Shown: positions 36,201 through 44,359, counted from the stretch's first letter. The stretch is 64,000 bases of DNA from Rhizobium redzepovicii (GCF_019793435.1 NZ_JAILYH010000003.1:394966-458965), one strand, 5' to 3'. Translations and numbers: made by a program. The notes: generated by a model not told the origin, from the letters alone.

Positions 36201-37694
36201 CTATTTCGCGCCCCCCTCCACCCAGGAATAACCGATGGAGAAACTGCGTTTGCCGTCACCGAAGAGATAGGGCAGCGTCAGCGTGTTCAACTCCTGCAGA
36301 TGAATGCCCGATCTCACCAGATCGTTGGCAAAGCCGGGGGAAATTGTCGGGTCATCTGCGGTCTCGCCGCGCCAGATAACCAGCACCGGCCCCTTCGCCG
36401 TCGCATATTCGGGAACCCCGGAACCCGGGAAGAACGGTATCACCACCGGAACATCGGGTAGTTGAAGCTTCATATTGCCGGCGACGAACTTGGTTCCAGC
36501 CACGATGAGAACCGGCTTGCGGGTCGCGGTCAGTTCGGCGACGTAGCCGGCGAAGGGGACGTTCGTTCTCGTATAGGTGCCGATGTATTGAATGCCGATG
36601 ATCCGGAAGAGAAGGATCGACAGGATGATCACCATGAACACCGGTACGACGGGGCGGAAGCGCGCAAGGCCGGCGGAAAGATCGACATCTGCGGTTTTCA
36701 GTTTCAGGAACAGATAGATCGGCAGGACGAGCAGGCAGGGGTCGAGCCAGCGCTCGTGAATATCGCTTGCGCCGGCGACGAGGATCACGCCGACGAAAGC
36801 GAGCAGGCTGACGAGCATCATCCGCTCGATCACCCGGATCATCGGGCTGGACGAGGACAGCGCGCGAAAGAAATCCCGCCGAAAGGCGGCGGCAAGCAGA
36901 ACGATCGGCAATGCGACGAAGCCGAGCACGGCGATGAGGAGAGATAATAGTCCTTGTCCGATACGGGGGATGCCTGCAGGCGCCACATGTTCGGCGGTCA
37001 TCCGCTCCAGTGTCGGCGCAGAGGCGCTGAGGAGATTGTCGGGCAGCCAGAGCGCATGCGGCAGCACGATCAGGATGGCGACGACGATCGCCGGCAGCAA
37101 GCGCCAGTCGATGAGGCGGCTGCGCCACTCACGGTCCGGCAGCACGGCGATGAGCGCTGAGGCCGGCAGGATGGCGAAATTATATTTCGAGATCAGCCCG
37201 ATGCCGGTGGCGATGCCGATGACCAGGAAGCTTGTAATCGTCGGCTGGCGCAGTGTACGGAAAAAACCGAAGAGGAAGAGCGAGGTCGCAAACAAGAGCG
37301 CGACGGTATGTGTCAATTCGCGCTGCGCCATCAGACCCACCTGCGGCAGCGTAATCAGGCTCAGCATGGCGACGGCTGCGAGCGAACGGTTCTTCAGCAC
37401 CTCGCGGGCGGCAAGCCCATAGAATACATAGCAGCCGAAGAGAATGATGTTCTTCGGGACCGAGAGCACCCACATCGATATGCCGGTCACCGAAACGATG
37501 GCATATTGGATCCAGTTGTAGAACGGCGGTTGCGGGCCGTAGCCTGCAAGCAGGTATTGCGAATAGAAGGATTGCTCGGCCTCGTCGAGATCGAGCGTAT
37601 GCGGCAAGGCGATGCGAAGCGCGATATTGAGCAGGAAATAGGCTGCCAGAAAAAGGCTTGCGCTCGGAATGTTTCTGGTAATCCGCTCCAACAT
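36201..37694 (-). CDS. GT39-type glycosyltransferase (Rgt galacturonosyltransferase paralogue)
   Basis: 497 residues from ATG 37694 (GGAG upstream), chosen because the sister gene also starts MLER; ATG 37709 is an alternative. Polytopic with [20 protein letters not shown] then GPQPPFYNW near the N-terminus. C-terminus [13 protein letters not shown] matches the paralogues. First gene of the four-gene minus-strand cluster. Predicted periplasmic transfer of galacturonic acid to LPS. Duplication within the cluster probably gave the different acceptor specificities. Confidence 0.86.
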   Translation of the reverse strand: MLERITRNIPSASLFLAAYFLLNIALRIALPHTLDLDEAEQSFYSQYLLAGYGPQPPFYNWIQYAIVSVTGISMWVLSVPKNIILFGCYVFYGLAAREVLKNRSLAAVAMLSLITLPQVGLMAQRELTHTVALLFATSLFLFGFFRTLRQPTITSFLVIGIATGIGLISKYNFAILPASALIAVLPDREWRSRLIDWRLLPAIVVAILIVLPHALWLPDNLLSASAPTLERMTAEHVAPAGIPRIGQGLLSLLIAVLGFVALPIVLLAAAFRRDFFRALSSSSPMIRVIERMMLVSLLAFVGVILVAGASDIHERWLDPCLLVLPIYLFLKLKTADVDLSAGLARFRPVVPVFMVIILSILLFRIIGIQYIGTYTRTNVPFAGYVAELTATRKPVLIVAGTKFVAGNMKLQLPDVPVVIPFFPGSGVPEYATAKGPVLVIWRGETADDPTISPGFANDLVRSGIHLQELNTLTLPYLFGDGKRSFSIGYSWVEGGAK

Positions 37695-37872
37695 CGATCT
37701 CCACGTCAAGCCGGCAAGGCGAGTGATTTAGCGGTCAGCGCTCGGATCGTCGGCGGGGAAGCGTGTTCGCCGCCATCGCCCATCAACTCCGCCGTTGTGC
37801 GCAACCGTCATTTCTCCTAAAAGGCCTGGCGAACGGGGCCGATGCCGACGCCAAGCGAGGAATGCCTACTAC

Positions 37873-38835
37873 ATGAAGAGTTCGATCGTTGAAAGCCGGC
37901 AATCCTGGTTTATGCGCAATCGCATGACGGTGCTGACGGTCGTCATTGTCGCAGCCTATGCCCTCTTCATCCAATGGTTCTGGGGTTGGCCCGTCATTAT
38001 CCGGCAGTGGGCCGATGTCGGCGCCGGCCCGGTGATCGGCGCGCTGGTGCTGTTGACGAGCACCTATTTCCTGCGCACCTGGCGCATCTATGACTACTTT
38101 CCGAAGGAGACGGCCGGCCGGTTCGCCGTCCTCTTCCGCGTCACGCAGATCCACAACCTGTTGAACATCATGCTGCCCTTCCGCACCGGCGAGACCAGCT
38201 TTCCACTGCTGATGCGCTCGGAGTTCGGCATTCCGCTGACGCGTGCAACTTCGGCACTCCTCGTCATGCGGCTGCTCGACCTGCACGCGCTTGTCGCTGC
38301 CGCCGGCATCGGTTTTGCCATCGCCTCCGCCGATCCGATCGTTGCCTGGTCGCTCTGGACCGGCTTTCTGCTGCTGCCGGTCGCAGCCTTTGCCGCCCGC
38401 AAGCCGCTGCTGCGCCTCGCTGCCAGGCTGCTGCCGGAAAAGGCGCGGAAATTCGTCGCCGAGATCGAAAACGGTTTGCCGCTCGATGCCGTCGCCTTTG
38501 CGCGCGCCTGGGCGATGACCATCGTCAACTGGCTGGTAAAGGTCATGGTGCTGGCCTGGGCGCTCGGCCTGATGGGCGTGCTGCCGATGGCGGCAAGCTT
38601 CGGCGGCGCGCTCGGCGGCGAGCTTTCCTCCGTGCTGCCGGTCCATGCGCCGGGCGGCGTCGGCACCTATCCGGCCGGCATCACCGCCGGCGCCATTGCT
38701 CTCGGGGCTTCGAGCGAGCGGCTGGCCCTGGCCGCGCTCGCCCAGGCCAGCGTCAATGCCCACCTGCTGATCATCGTCTCGGCGCTCACCGGCACGGCGA
38801 TCTCACTGCCGCTCGGGCGTCGCGGCAAGCTCTGA
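37873..38835 (+). CDS. UPF0104 / lysylphosphatidylglycerol-synthase-TM-like membrane protein
   Basis: 320 residues from ATG 37873. Eight or so TM segments with the family motif region ITQIHNLLNIMLPFRTGETS and a late SSVLPVHAPGGVGTYPAGIT. This family (AglD/MprF TM domain-like) includes lipid-linked substrate translocases. It is transcribed divergently from the rgt-type cluster, with 178 bp between starts, so a role in handling lipid-linked GalA or another envelope precursor is plausible but unproven. Its last 33 bp overlap the convergent ECF sigma gene. Confidence 0.78.
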   Translation: MKSSIVESRQSWFMRNRMTVLTVVIVAAYALFIQWFWGWPVIIRQWADVGAGPVIGALVLLTSTYFLRTWRIYDYFPKETAGRFAVLFRVTQIHNLLNIMLPFRTGETSFPLLMRSEFGIPLTRATSALLVMRLLDLHALVAAAGIGFAIASADPIVAWSLWTGFLLLPVAAFAARKPLLRLAARLLPEKARKFVAEIENGLPLDAVAFARAWAMTIVNWLVKVMVLAWALGLMGVLPMAASFGGALGGELSSVLPVHAPGGVGTYPAGITAGAIALGASSERLALAALAQASVNAHLLIIVSALTGTAISLPLGRRGKL

Positions 38836-40044
38836 AATCCGCTTTCTTAAGAAGACCTGCTCCGGCTCCTGCCGGCAGAGCGACAGCGCTTTCTCATAGG
38901 CTGCGATCGCCTCCTGCCTCCGGCCAAGGCGGCGCAGGAAATCGGCGCGCGCCGAATGGGCGAGATGATAGGTCTGCAGTTCCCGGCGCTCCAGAATGGC
39001 GTCGATCAGTTCCAGCCCCTTCGCCGGCCCCTCCGCCATCGCGATCGCCACGGCGCGGTTGAGCTCGACGATCGGGGAGGGCTGGGCCGTCAGAAGCAGA
39101 TCGTAGTAGAAGGCGATCCGCCGCCAGTCGGTCTCTTCCGCAACCGGTGCCCTGGCATGCTCGGCGGCGATCGCCGCCTGCAGCGTATAGCTGCCGATCT
39201 CTCCCGCTCTCATTGTTTCGGCAAGCAGCGCCAGGCCTTCCCCAATCTTCGCATGATCCCAGAGCGAGCGGTCCTGATCGGCAAGCAGCACCAGCGCCCC
39301 CCGCTCGCTGCTGCGGGCGGTGCGGCGGGACTCCTGCAGCAGCATCAGCGCCAGCAGGCCGGAGACGTCGGGATGCGGCAGCAGCGCCAGAAGCAGCCGT
39401 GCCAGACGGATTGCCTCTGCGGTCAGGTCGGCACGGACCACGTCTTCGCCCGAAGAAGCGGAATAGCCCTCGTTGAAGACAAGGTAGATCACGTGCAGAA
39501 CCTGCTCGAGCCGCTGCGGCAGCGCCTCGTGGCCCGGCACCTCGTAGGGGATCTTCTCAGCCCGAATCCTGCCTTTGGCGCGGACGATCCGCTGGGCAAT
39601 CGTCGGTGCCGGCACGAGGAAGGCATGGGCGATTTCTTCGGTGGTCAGTCCGCAGATTTCCCGAAGCGCCATTGCCATCTGCGCATCGGCAGGAATGGCG
39701 GGATGGCAGCAGGTGAAAATCAGCCGTAGCATGTCGTCCTCGATCGGTTCCATGTCGCTGATGTAAGTTGCCTCGGGCGTGTAGAGGCTGTCCTCGATGT
39801 GGTGCTGCGAAGCATCGAAACGCGCCCGCCGCCGGATCGTGTCGATTGCCTTGAAGCGGCCCGCCGAGACCAGCCAGGCGAAGGGGTTGCCGGGAATGCC
39901 GTCCGCCGGCCATGTCTTGGCGGCCGCGGCAAAGGCGTCGTGGAGCGCTTCCTCGGCCCGGTCGAAATCGCCGAGCAGGCGGATCAGCGTCGCCAGCACC
40001 CGGCGCGACTGTGTTCGGTAGATCTCGTCGATCACGTTTTCCAA
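38803..40044 (-). CDS. ECF RNA polymerase sigma factor, ECF42 group (SigJ-like with C-terminal TPR-like domain)
   Basis: 413 residues, far longer than a minimal ECF sigma. Sigma2 region near residues 10-80 (LIRLLGDFDRAEEALHDAFA, NPFAWLVSAGRFKAIDTIRR), sigma4 near 130-175 (CGLTTEEIAHAFLVPAPTIA, then QRIVRAKGRI), then a long helical extension with ELNRAVAIAMAEGPAKGLEL and a repeat-like LRRLGRRQEAIAAYEKAL. This layout plus three upstream DGPF genes defines the ECF42 group, which has no anti-sigma factor; the C-terminal extension is thought to control activity. Last gene of a four-gene operon, 9 bp after the preceding stop. Confidence 0.9.
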   Translation of the reverse strand: MENVIDEIYRTQSRRVLATLIRLLGDFDRAEEALHDAFAAAAKTWPADGIPGNPFAWLVSAGRFKAIDTIRRRARFDASQHHIEDSLYTPEATYISDMEPIEDDMLRLIFTCCHPAIPADAQMAMALREICGLTTEEIAHAFLVPAPTIAQRIVRAKGRIRAEKIPYEVPGHEALPQRLEQVLHVIYLVFNEGYSASSGEDVVRADLTAEAIRLARLLLALLPHPDVSGLLALMLLQESRRTARSSERGALVLLADQDRSLWDHAKIGEGLALLAETMRAGEIGSYTLQAAIAAEHARAPVAEETDWRRIAFYYDLLLTAQPSPIVELNRAVAIAMAEGPAKGLELIDAILERRELQTYHLAHSARADFLRRLGRRQEAIAAYEKALSLCRQEPEQVFLRKRISELAATPERQ

Positions 40045-40053
40045 TCTGGCACC

Positions 40054-40413
40054 TCAGTCCGGCAGCGTCAGCATCCGCACGGGCCGCAGTTCGACCGCGC
40101 CGAAGCGCGCCGAGGGGATCCGCCCGGCAATTTCTTTTGCCGCCGCCATGTCAGGCGCCTCGATGACGTAGAAGCCCGCCAGATGTTCCTTCGTCTCGAC
40201 ATAAGGGCCGTCGGTCGCAGACAGCGCACTGTTTCGCACACGCAGCACGGTCGCCTTGTCGGGCATCTCTAGCGCATCGGCATGGATCATGATGCCGTCG
40301 CGGCGCAGTTCCTCGTCGAAGGCGAAATGCGCTTTGATAAGGTCATCGGTTTCATCAGGTGTCAGCGTGCCGTCGGTATCGGCGCAATTGTAGATCAGGC
40401 AGATGTAGCGCAT
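40054..40413 (-). CDS. DGPF/YciI-like protein, third in operon
   Basis: 119 residues from ATG 40413 (MRYICLIYNCADTDGTLTPD). The YCII-related fold has the hallmark SALSATDGPYVETKEHLAGF, the DGPF variant here being DGPY. The function of these dimeric alpha-beta proteins in ECF42 loci is unknown; they may bind or modify a small ligand. Spacing is 2 bp from the upstream paralogue and 9 bp to the sigma gene. Confidence 0.88.
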   Translation of the reverse strand: MRYICLIYNCADTDGTLTPDETDDLIKAHFAFDEELRRDGIMIHADALEMPDKATVLRVRNSALSATDGPYVETKEHLAGFYVIEAPDMAAAKEIAGRIPSARFGAVELRPVRMLTLPD

Positions 40414-40415
40414 GC

Positions 40416-40775
40416 CTATCTCCCATCCTGAATGGAATAGGCCGGGCGCACTTCGATCGAGCAATATTTGAGGATGGGAAAACTGGAGGCGATGGTCTTC
40501 GCCTCCTCGATATTCTCGGCTTCGATCAACACAAAACCGCCGAGATGCTCTTTGATCTCGGCAAACGGTCCATCGGTCGCGGAGACTTCGCCATTGTGCA
40601 GACGGACCGTGATCGCCATTGACGGCTCATGCAAGGCGAACGCCGCTTGCAGATGACCGCTGTCGCGCCAGCGATTGTCGCTGGCGATGCATTCCTGTGT
40701 GAGCGCATCCCATTCGCTCTGAGGGACCAGCTTGCTTTTTTCCGTGTCGAACCAGATCTGGCATAAAAACTTCAT
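40416..40775 (-). CDS. DGPF/YciI-like protein, second in operon
   Basis: 119 residues from ATG 40775, preceded by GAGGAGGTACCA, an excellent ribosome-binding site. The signature is VSATDGPFAEIKEHLGGFVL. It starts MKFLCQIWFDTEKSKLVPQS, close to its two paralogues, so the set arose by tandem duplication. It lies 10 bp after the first DGPF gene. Confidence 0.9.
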   Translation of the reverse strand: MKFLCQIWFDTEKSKLVPQSEWDALTQECIASDNRWRDSGHLQAAFALHEPSMAITVRLHNGEVSATDGPFAEIKEHLGGFVLIEAENIEEAKTIASSFPILKYCSIEVRPAYSIQDGR

Positions 40776-40785
40776 TGGTACCTCC

Positions 40786-41142
40786 TCATTGAGCTGCGAA
40801 TTCGTGAATGGGCCGCACCTCGATCGAGCCGAGCCTGGCAAGTGGGATGCCGGCGGCAATGCGGATCGCGTCGTTGAGGTCCTTGGCCTCGATCAGGATG
40901 AAGCCGCCGAGCGCCTCCTTGGTCTCGACGAAGGGACCGTCCGTGACCGACATTTCGCCGCTGCGCACCCGGACCGTCACCGCCGATTTCGGCGGCTGCA
41001 GCGCCTGGGCGACGATCATATTCCCGCTTTCAGCGAGATCCTTGTCGTAGTTCAGCGAATTCGCGTCGAGCTCGGCCTTCTCTTCTTTCGTCATGGCGTC
41101 GAGTATCGCGCCGTCGAACCACACCTGACAGAGATATTTCAT
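40786..41142 (-). CDS. DGPF/YciI-like protein, first in operon
   Basis: 118 residues from ATG 41142 (AAAGGAGGCTGCCTGCG upstream). The signature is MSVTDGPFVETKEALGGFIL, with start MKYLCQVWFDGAILDAMTKE. First gene of the ECF42 operon; a TGTCGA-N17-CGTC promoter candidate lies 37-63 bp upstream, so the operon is probably autoregulated by its own sigma factor. Confidence 0.9.
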   Translation of the reverse strand: MKYLCQVWFDGAILDAMTKEEKAELDANSLNYDKDLAESGNMIVAQALQPPKSAVTVRVRSGEMSVTDGPFVETKEALGGFILIEAKDLNDAIRIAAGIPLARLGSIEVRPIHEFAAQ

Positions 41143-41178
41143 CGCAGGCAGCCTCCTTTGCCGTGTTCCATACCCCTG

Positions 41179-41205
41179 GACGAACGACCTCCGTACATTT
41201 CGACA
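41179..41205 (-). promoter_or_regulatory. Candidate ECF42 promoter for the DGPF/sigma operon
   Basis: Read on the minus strand: TGTCGA (41205-41200), 17-bp spacer, CGTC (41182-41179). This matches the -35 TGTCGA and -10 CG(A/T)C reported for ECF42 factors (from memory). It would start transcription about 30 bases before the first DGPF ATG. Confidence 0.6.
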
Positions 41206-41236
41206 GCGGCGGAAAAAAATCTTTGTGCCGGTCAGG

Positions 41237-41263
41237 TGTCGAAATCGCAAGGCAGCACTCGAC
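41237..41263 (+). promoter_or_regulatory. Candidate ECF42 promoter for the divergent small membrane protein
   Basis: TGTCGA (41237-41242), 17-bp spacer, CGAC (41260-41263), the same motif and spacing as the divergent promoter on the other strand. It lies 35 bp upstream of the ATG at 41298, leaving room for a short leader with GAGGAG. Confidence 0.6.
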
Positions 41264-41297
41264 AAGGCTTCATCGAAACCTGTCGAGGAGAACTGAA

Positions 41298-41513
41298 ATG
41301 AGCATTCTTGAAATCGCGCTGGCAAGCCAGATCTGGGCACGCCGCCATGAAAAGCGTCAGCCTAAGTTCGATGAAAGCGACGGTCTGAAGATTCTCCAGC
41401 GCACCGCTTTCGCCTTCATCGCCTTCACCCTGCTGATATCAGGGCTGAATGCCGCCGCCGGCAGACCGCAGATGCTTGCGGACCACCCAGCACCTGTCGT
41501 GGCGGGACGGTGA
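41298..41513 (+). CDS. Small membrane protein, 71 residues, unknown
   Basis: ATG 41298 preceded by GAGGAGAACTGAA. N-terminal half MSILEIALASQIWARRHEKR is charged; a single hydrophobic helix TAFAFIAFTLLISGL lies near residues 38-52, followed by a short Ala/Pro-rich tail. No family recognised. The divergent ECF42-type promoter arrangement suggests it belongs to the same regulon as the DGPF operon. It ends 9 bp from the convergent amn gene. Confidence 0.7.
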   Translation: MSILEIALASQIWARRHEKRQPKFDESDGLKILQRTAFAFIAFTLLISGLNAAAGRPQMLADHPAPVVAGR

Positions 41514-41522
41514 GGAAACCGC

Positions 41523-43025
41523 CTATTGGAAGGCGGTTTCGAAGAAGCTGCGCAGTTTGCGTGAATGCAGCGCTTCCGTCGGCATGGCGGCGAGCTTCTG
41601 CACGGCGCGGATGCCGATCTGCAGATGCTGGTTGACCTGCGTGCGGTAGAAGGCGGTCGCCATGCCCGGCAGCTTCAATTCGCCGTGCAGCGGCTTGTCG
41701 GAGACACAGAGCAGCGTGCCGTAGGGCACGCGGAAGCGGAAGCCGTTGGCGGCGATCGTCGCCGACTCCATGTCGAGCGCGATGGCGCGCGCCTGCGAGA
41801 GCCGCTTCACCGGCCCGCGCTGGTCGCGCAGTTCCCAGTTGCGGTTGTCGATGGTGCCGACGGTGCCGGTGCGCATGATGCGTTTCAGCTCGAAGCCCTC
41901 GTAGCCGGTGATTTCGGCAACGGCTGCCTCCAGCGCCACCTGCACTTCGGCGAGCGCCGGGATAGGCACCCAGACCGGCAGGTCGTCATCGAGCACATGG
42001 TCTTCGCGCATATAGGCATGGGCAAGCACGTAGTCGCCCAGCCGCTGGCTGTTGCGCAGACCGGCGCAGTGGCCGAGCATCAGCCAGGCATGCGGGCGCA
42101 GCACCGCGACGTGGTCGGTGATCGTCTTGGCGTTGGAGGGGCCGACGCCGATATTGATCATAGTGATCCCGGCATGCCCCTTCTTCTTCAGATGGTAGGC
42201 CGGCATCTGCGGCAGGCGGGCGAGTGCCGCATCCGTTTCCGGCGCGCTCGAGCCCGGCAGGGTGACGATGTTGCCGGGCTCGACGAAGGCGGTGTAGCCG
42301 TCGCCGCCCTCCGCCATCAGCTTGCGCGCCCAGCTGCAGAATTCATCGATATAGAACTGGTAGTTCGTAAACAGCACGAAATTCTGGAAGTGCTCGGCAT
42401 GCGTCGCGGTATAATGCGACAGACGGGCGAGCGAATAGTCGATGCGTTGCGCGGTGAACGGCGCAAGCGGCGAGGGCTCTCCCGGCGGCGGGATATATTC
42501 GCCATTGGCGATCTCGTCGTCGGTGGTGTTGAGATCCGGCGTGTCGAAAATATCGCGCATCGGAATGTCGATGAAGGCGTTGGTCGATGCTTCCACATGC
42601 GCACCCTCGCCGAAGGCGAAGTGCAAGGGGATCGGCGTCGTCGATTCCGAAACGATGACCGGAACATTGTGGCTCTTCACCAGGAGCGCCAACTGCTCCT
42701 TCAAGTAATGTTTGAAGAGCTTCGGCCGGGTGACCGTCGTCGTATAGATGCCCGGTGCCGTGACGTGGCCGTAGGAAAGGCGCGAATCGACGTGGCCGAA
42801 GCTTGTCGTCTCGATGCTGACCTGGGGATAGAAAGCACGGTAGCGCGAGGAGATCGGAGCGCCTTGCGCAAGCTCGGTGAAGCTCTTGATCAGGAACGCT
42901 GTATTGCGCTCGTAAAGCGCCGTCAGCGCTTCCACCGCCTTGGCGGGATCATCAAAGCTCTGAGGCTGGAAAGGAGGTGGCGAAGATATGTCGAGCGGCG
43001 ACAAAGGGGAGATTCGTTTGTTCAT
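41523..43025 (-). CDS. amn: AMP nucleosidase
   Basis: 500 residues, normal for Amn. It hydrolyses AMP to adenine and ribose 5-phosphate and so tunes the adenylate pool. The N-terminal regulatory domain (YPQVSIETTSFGHVDSRLSY) and the C-terminal phosphorylase-fold domain (MINIGVGPSNAKTITDHVAV, GHCAGLRNSQRLGDYVLAHA, ALDMESATIAANGFRFRVPY) are intact. No ribosome-binding site precedes the ATG; instead TATAAT ends 5 bases before it, suggesting leaderless translation. Confidence 0.94.
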   Translation of the reverse strand: MNKRISPLSPLDISSPPPFQPQSFDDPAKAVEALTALYERNTAFLIKSFTELAQGAPISSRYRAFYPQVSIETTSFGHVDSRLSYGHVTAPGIYTTTVTRPKLFKHYLKEQLALLVKSHNVPVIVSESTTPIPLHFAFGEGAHVEASTNAFIDIPMRDIFDTPDLNTTDDEIANGEYIPPPGEPSPLAPFTAQRIDYSLARLSHYTATHAEHFQNFVLFTNYQFYIDEFCSWARKLMAEGGDGYTAFVEPGNIVTLPGSSAPETDAALARLPQMPAYHLKKKGHAGITMINIGVGPSNAKTITDHVAVLRPHAWLMLGHCAGLRNSQRLGDYVLAHAYMREDHVLDDDLPVWVPIPALAEVQVALEAAVAEITGYEGFELKRIMRTGTVGTIDNRNWELRDQRGPVKRLSQARAIALDMESATIAANGFRFRVPYGTLLCVSDKPLHGELKLPGMATAFYRTQVNQHLQIGIRAVQKLAAMPTEALHSRKLRSFFETAFQ

Positions 43026-43030
43026 GACGC

Positions 43031-43058
43031 ATTATAGAGACTTGTTTTTGACAAGCAA
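43031..43058 (-). promoter_or_regulatory. Candidate amn promoter giving a leaderless mRNA
   Basis: On the minus strand: TTGCTT (43058-43053), 16-bp spacer, TATAAT (43036-43031), then five bases to the ATG at 43025. The spacer contains CTTGT-caaaa-ACAAG, a possible operator. The predicted start of transcription coincides with the start codon. Confidence 0.5.
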
Positions 43059-43112
43059 ACGACGCGCCCCGGCGGAATCTGATTATTTTATCCTCTTTGG
43101 TGTCGGATATCG

Positions 43113-43292
43113 TCAGTGCACCGATGGCGCGCAGAAAGTGCCGTTTCGTTCCAGGCAGGTATAGCTCGCGCCGAAATGCGACTGTGCGCCACCTCCGCCA
43201 TTATGCACCACCACCGCCGAAAACGTGACAGCGAAGATCGCCGCAAACAGTGTGATAATGCTGAACCGTTTTGCCAGGATATACATGTCCAT
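43113..43292 (-). CDS. Small exported or membrane-anchored protein, 59 residues
   Basis: ATG 43292 follows GGGGGGAACGGCG. MDMYILAKRFSIITLFAAIF leads into AVTFSAVVVHNGGGG: a signal peptide or N-terminal anchor. The mature part is about 25 residues with Cys46 and Cys54 that could form one disulfide (YTCLERNGTFC). Family unknown. A second in-frame ATG two codons later is possible. Divergent from nothing obvious; the neighbouring amn gene is on the same strand downstream. Confidence 0.6.
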   Translation of the reverse strand: MDMYILAKRFSIITLFAAIFAVTFSAVVVHNGGGGAQSHFGASYTCLERNGTFCAPSVH

Positions 43293-43493
43293 CGCCGTTC
43301 CCCCCGATACGCAACTCTATCGTGACAACAGTTTTGCCATGGGGCGGCTGAATGAGTGCTGAGATACCGGTTCATCCACCGTTCACCTTGCCGGGCACGC
43401 TGGGGGCGGGATCGGGAGAGAAGAGGGTTTTTCAGGGCCACGCTCCCACGCGTTAGGCTTTCCCGCGGCGTCCGGGCGAAGGGGCAGAAAGGC

Positions 43494-43525
43494 CGCGGGA
43501 ATGCCGGTGCATCGGCATTCCCGCG
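43494..43525 (-). terminator. Stem-loop after the DUF2147 gene
   Basis: Perfect 13-bp arms CGCGGGAATGCCG (43494-43506) and CGGCATTCCCGCG (43513-43525) with a 6-base loop, 32 bp beyond the stop of the minus-strand gene at 43558. Confidence 0.7.
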
Positions 43526-43557
43526 TCTGATGATCGTTGTTGAACTGCCTGATGCGC

Positions 43558-43896
43558 TCAGAGCCGCGTCCAGGTCTGTGACTTGCAGAGCACTTTCATC
43601 ACGCAGCCCTGCATCCTCAGCGAATTGCCGGAAATCTTGCCCGAGCCGCTATAGGTCTTGTCGGCGGCCGGGTCGGTGATCTCCCCGGCATAGCTGCCGC
43701 CGGTTCCCGCAAGCGTGCCGATCTTCCGGCCGGCATATTTACCGGTCTTCAACGTCACGCAATAACTGCCGCCGCAGGAGACGATCACTGCCGTGTCGCC
43801 GGCGGCTGTTTTCCAGCTGCCGACGATCGGCTCTTCAGCATGGGCGATGCCCGAGATCATTGCGATGGCGCTGGCGAGAACGAAGCTGCGGATCAT
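43558..43896 (-). CDS. DUF2147 domain-containing secreted protein
   Basis: 112 residues from ATG 43896 (GAGGAAAAG upstream). Signal peptide MIRSFVLASAIAMISGIAHA, cleaved before EEPIVGSWK. The small beta-barrel-like domain has GSWKTAAGDTAVIVSCGGSY and SGSGKISGNSLRMQGCVMKV, lipocalin-like features of DUF2147. Cys in CGGSYC and GCVMKVLC may form disulfides. It is periplasmic; function unknown. Confidence 0.85.
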   Translation of the reverse strand: MIRSFVLASAIAMISGIAHAEEPIVGSWKTAAGDTAVIVSCGGSYCVTLKTGKYAGRKIGTLAGTGGSYAGEITDPAADKTYSGSGKISGNSLRMQGCVMKVLCKSQTWTRL

Positions 43897-44044
43897 CTTT
43901 TCCTCCATGATGTCCCTGATCGGGCGCGAAATTAACTGACGCGAACGTAAAGGTAAATATGCGTGGTCATTTTCCAGGCTAATGCATGTCGCCCGGCAGT
44001 GTGCAGCGGTCCCGGGATAACGACATGCATAAAAACAACAAGCT

Positions 44045-44113
44045 TTAGCGGCGGAAAAAGCGCCGAGAAACACTCATGCGGCGACCTTTCAAAATTTCGG
44101 CTGCTGATTTCAT
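44045..44113 (-). CDS. Possible micro-ORF encoding a 22-residue cationic peptide
   Basis: ATG at 44113 preceded by AAAGGGATCGTTCATC. The product begins MKSAAEILKGRRMS and ends VSRRFFRR: a short helix with a strongly basic tail. It lies upstream of the DUF2147 gene on the same strand. Only the start signal and amino-acid bias support it; chance is quite possible. Confidence 0.25.
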   Translation of the reverse strand: MKSAAEILKGRRMSVSRRFFRR

Positions 44114-44303
44114 GATGAACGATCCCTTTATTTTCAGATCTGAATCTTTCGTAAAATTCGAGCGAAAATCCTTAAGCTACAAGGCATCTGATGTTTAACA
44201 AAAACCCAAATTTACCAAGCATTTGCACTTTGTTTGTCTAGAATTAATCATGCATTTTAGGCGTTTTTTGAAAGCCGTTCGGCATAGTGAAGCCATCAAA
44301 CGA

Positions 44304-44359
44304 GCGGGGCAAACCCGCCGGACCGCAAGGGCCGCAAGCCGCGATAGACGGCAAGGCCC
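44304..44359 (+). promoter_or_regulatory. Structured 5' leader upstream of the Sel1 gene
   Basis: Hairpin 1: GCGGG (44304-44308) / CCCGC (44314-44318), loop GCAAA. Hairpin 2: GGGCC (44329-44333) / GGCCC (44355-44359) enclosing GCCG (44338-44341) / CGGC (44349-44352) with a GCAA/AA internal loop. GCAA recurs four times in unpaired positions. About 48 bases separate it from the ATG. It is partly reminiscent of the GCAAACC...CGCAAAGCC elements of c-di-GMP-I riboswitches, but not a clear match. Confidence 0.4.

Noticed and set aside
44304..44359. A definite c-di-GMP-I riboswitch
   Set aside because: GCAAACC- and GCAAGCC-like pieces are present but the tetraloop/receptor and the conserved 3' strand cannot be matched by eye; kept only as a structured leader.
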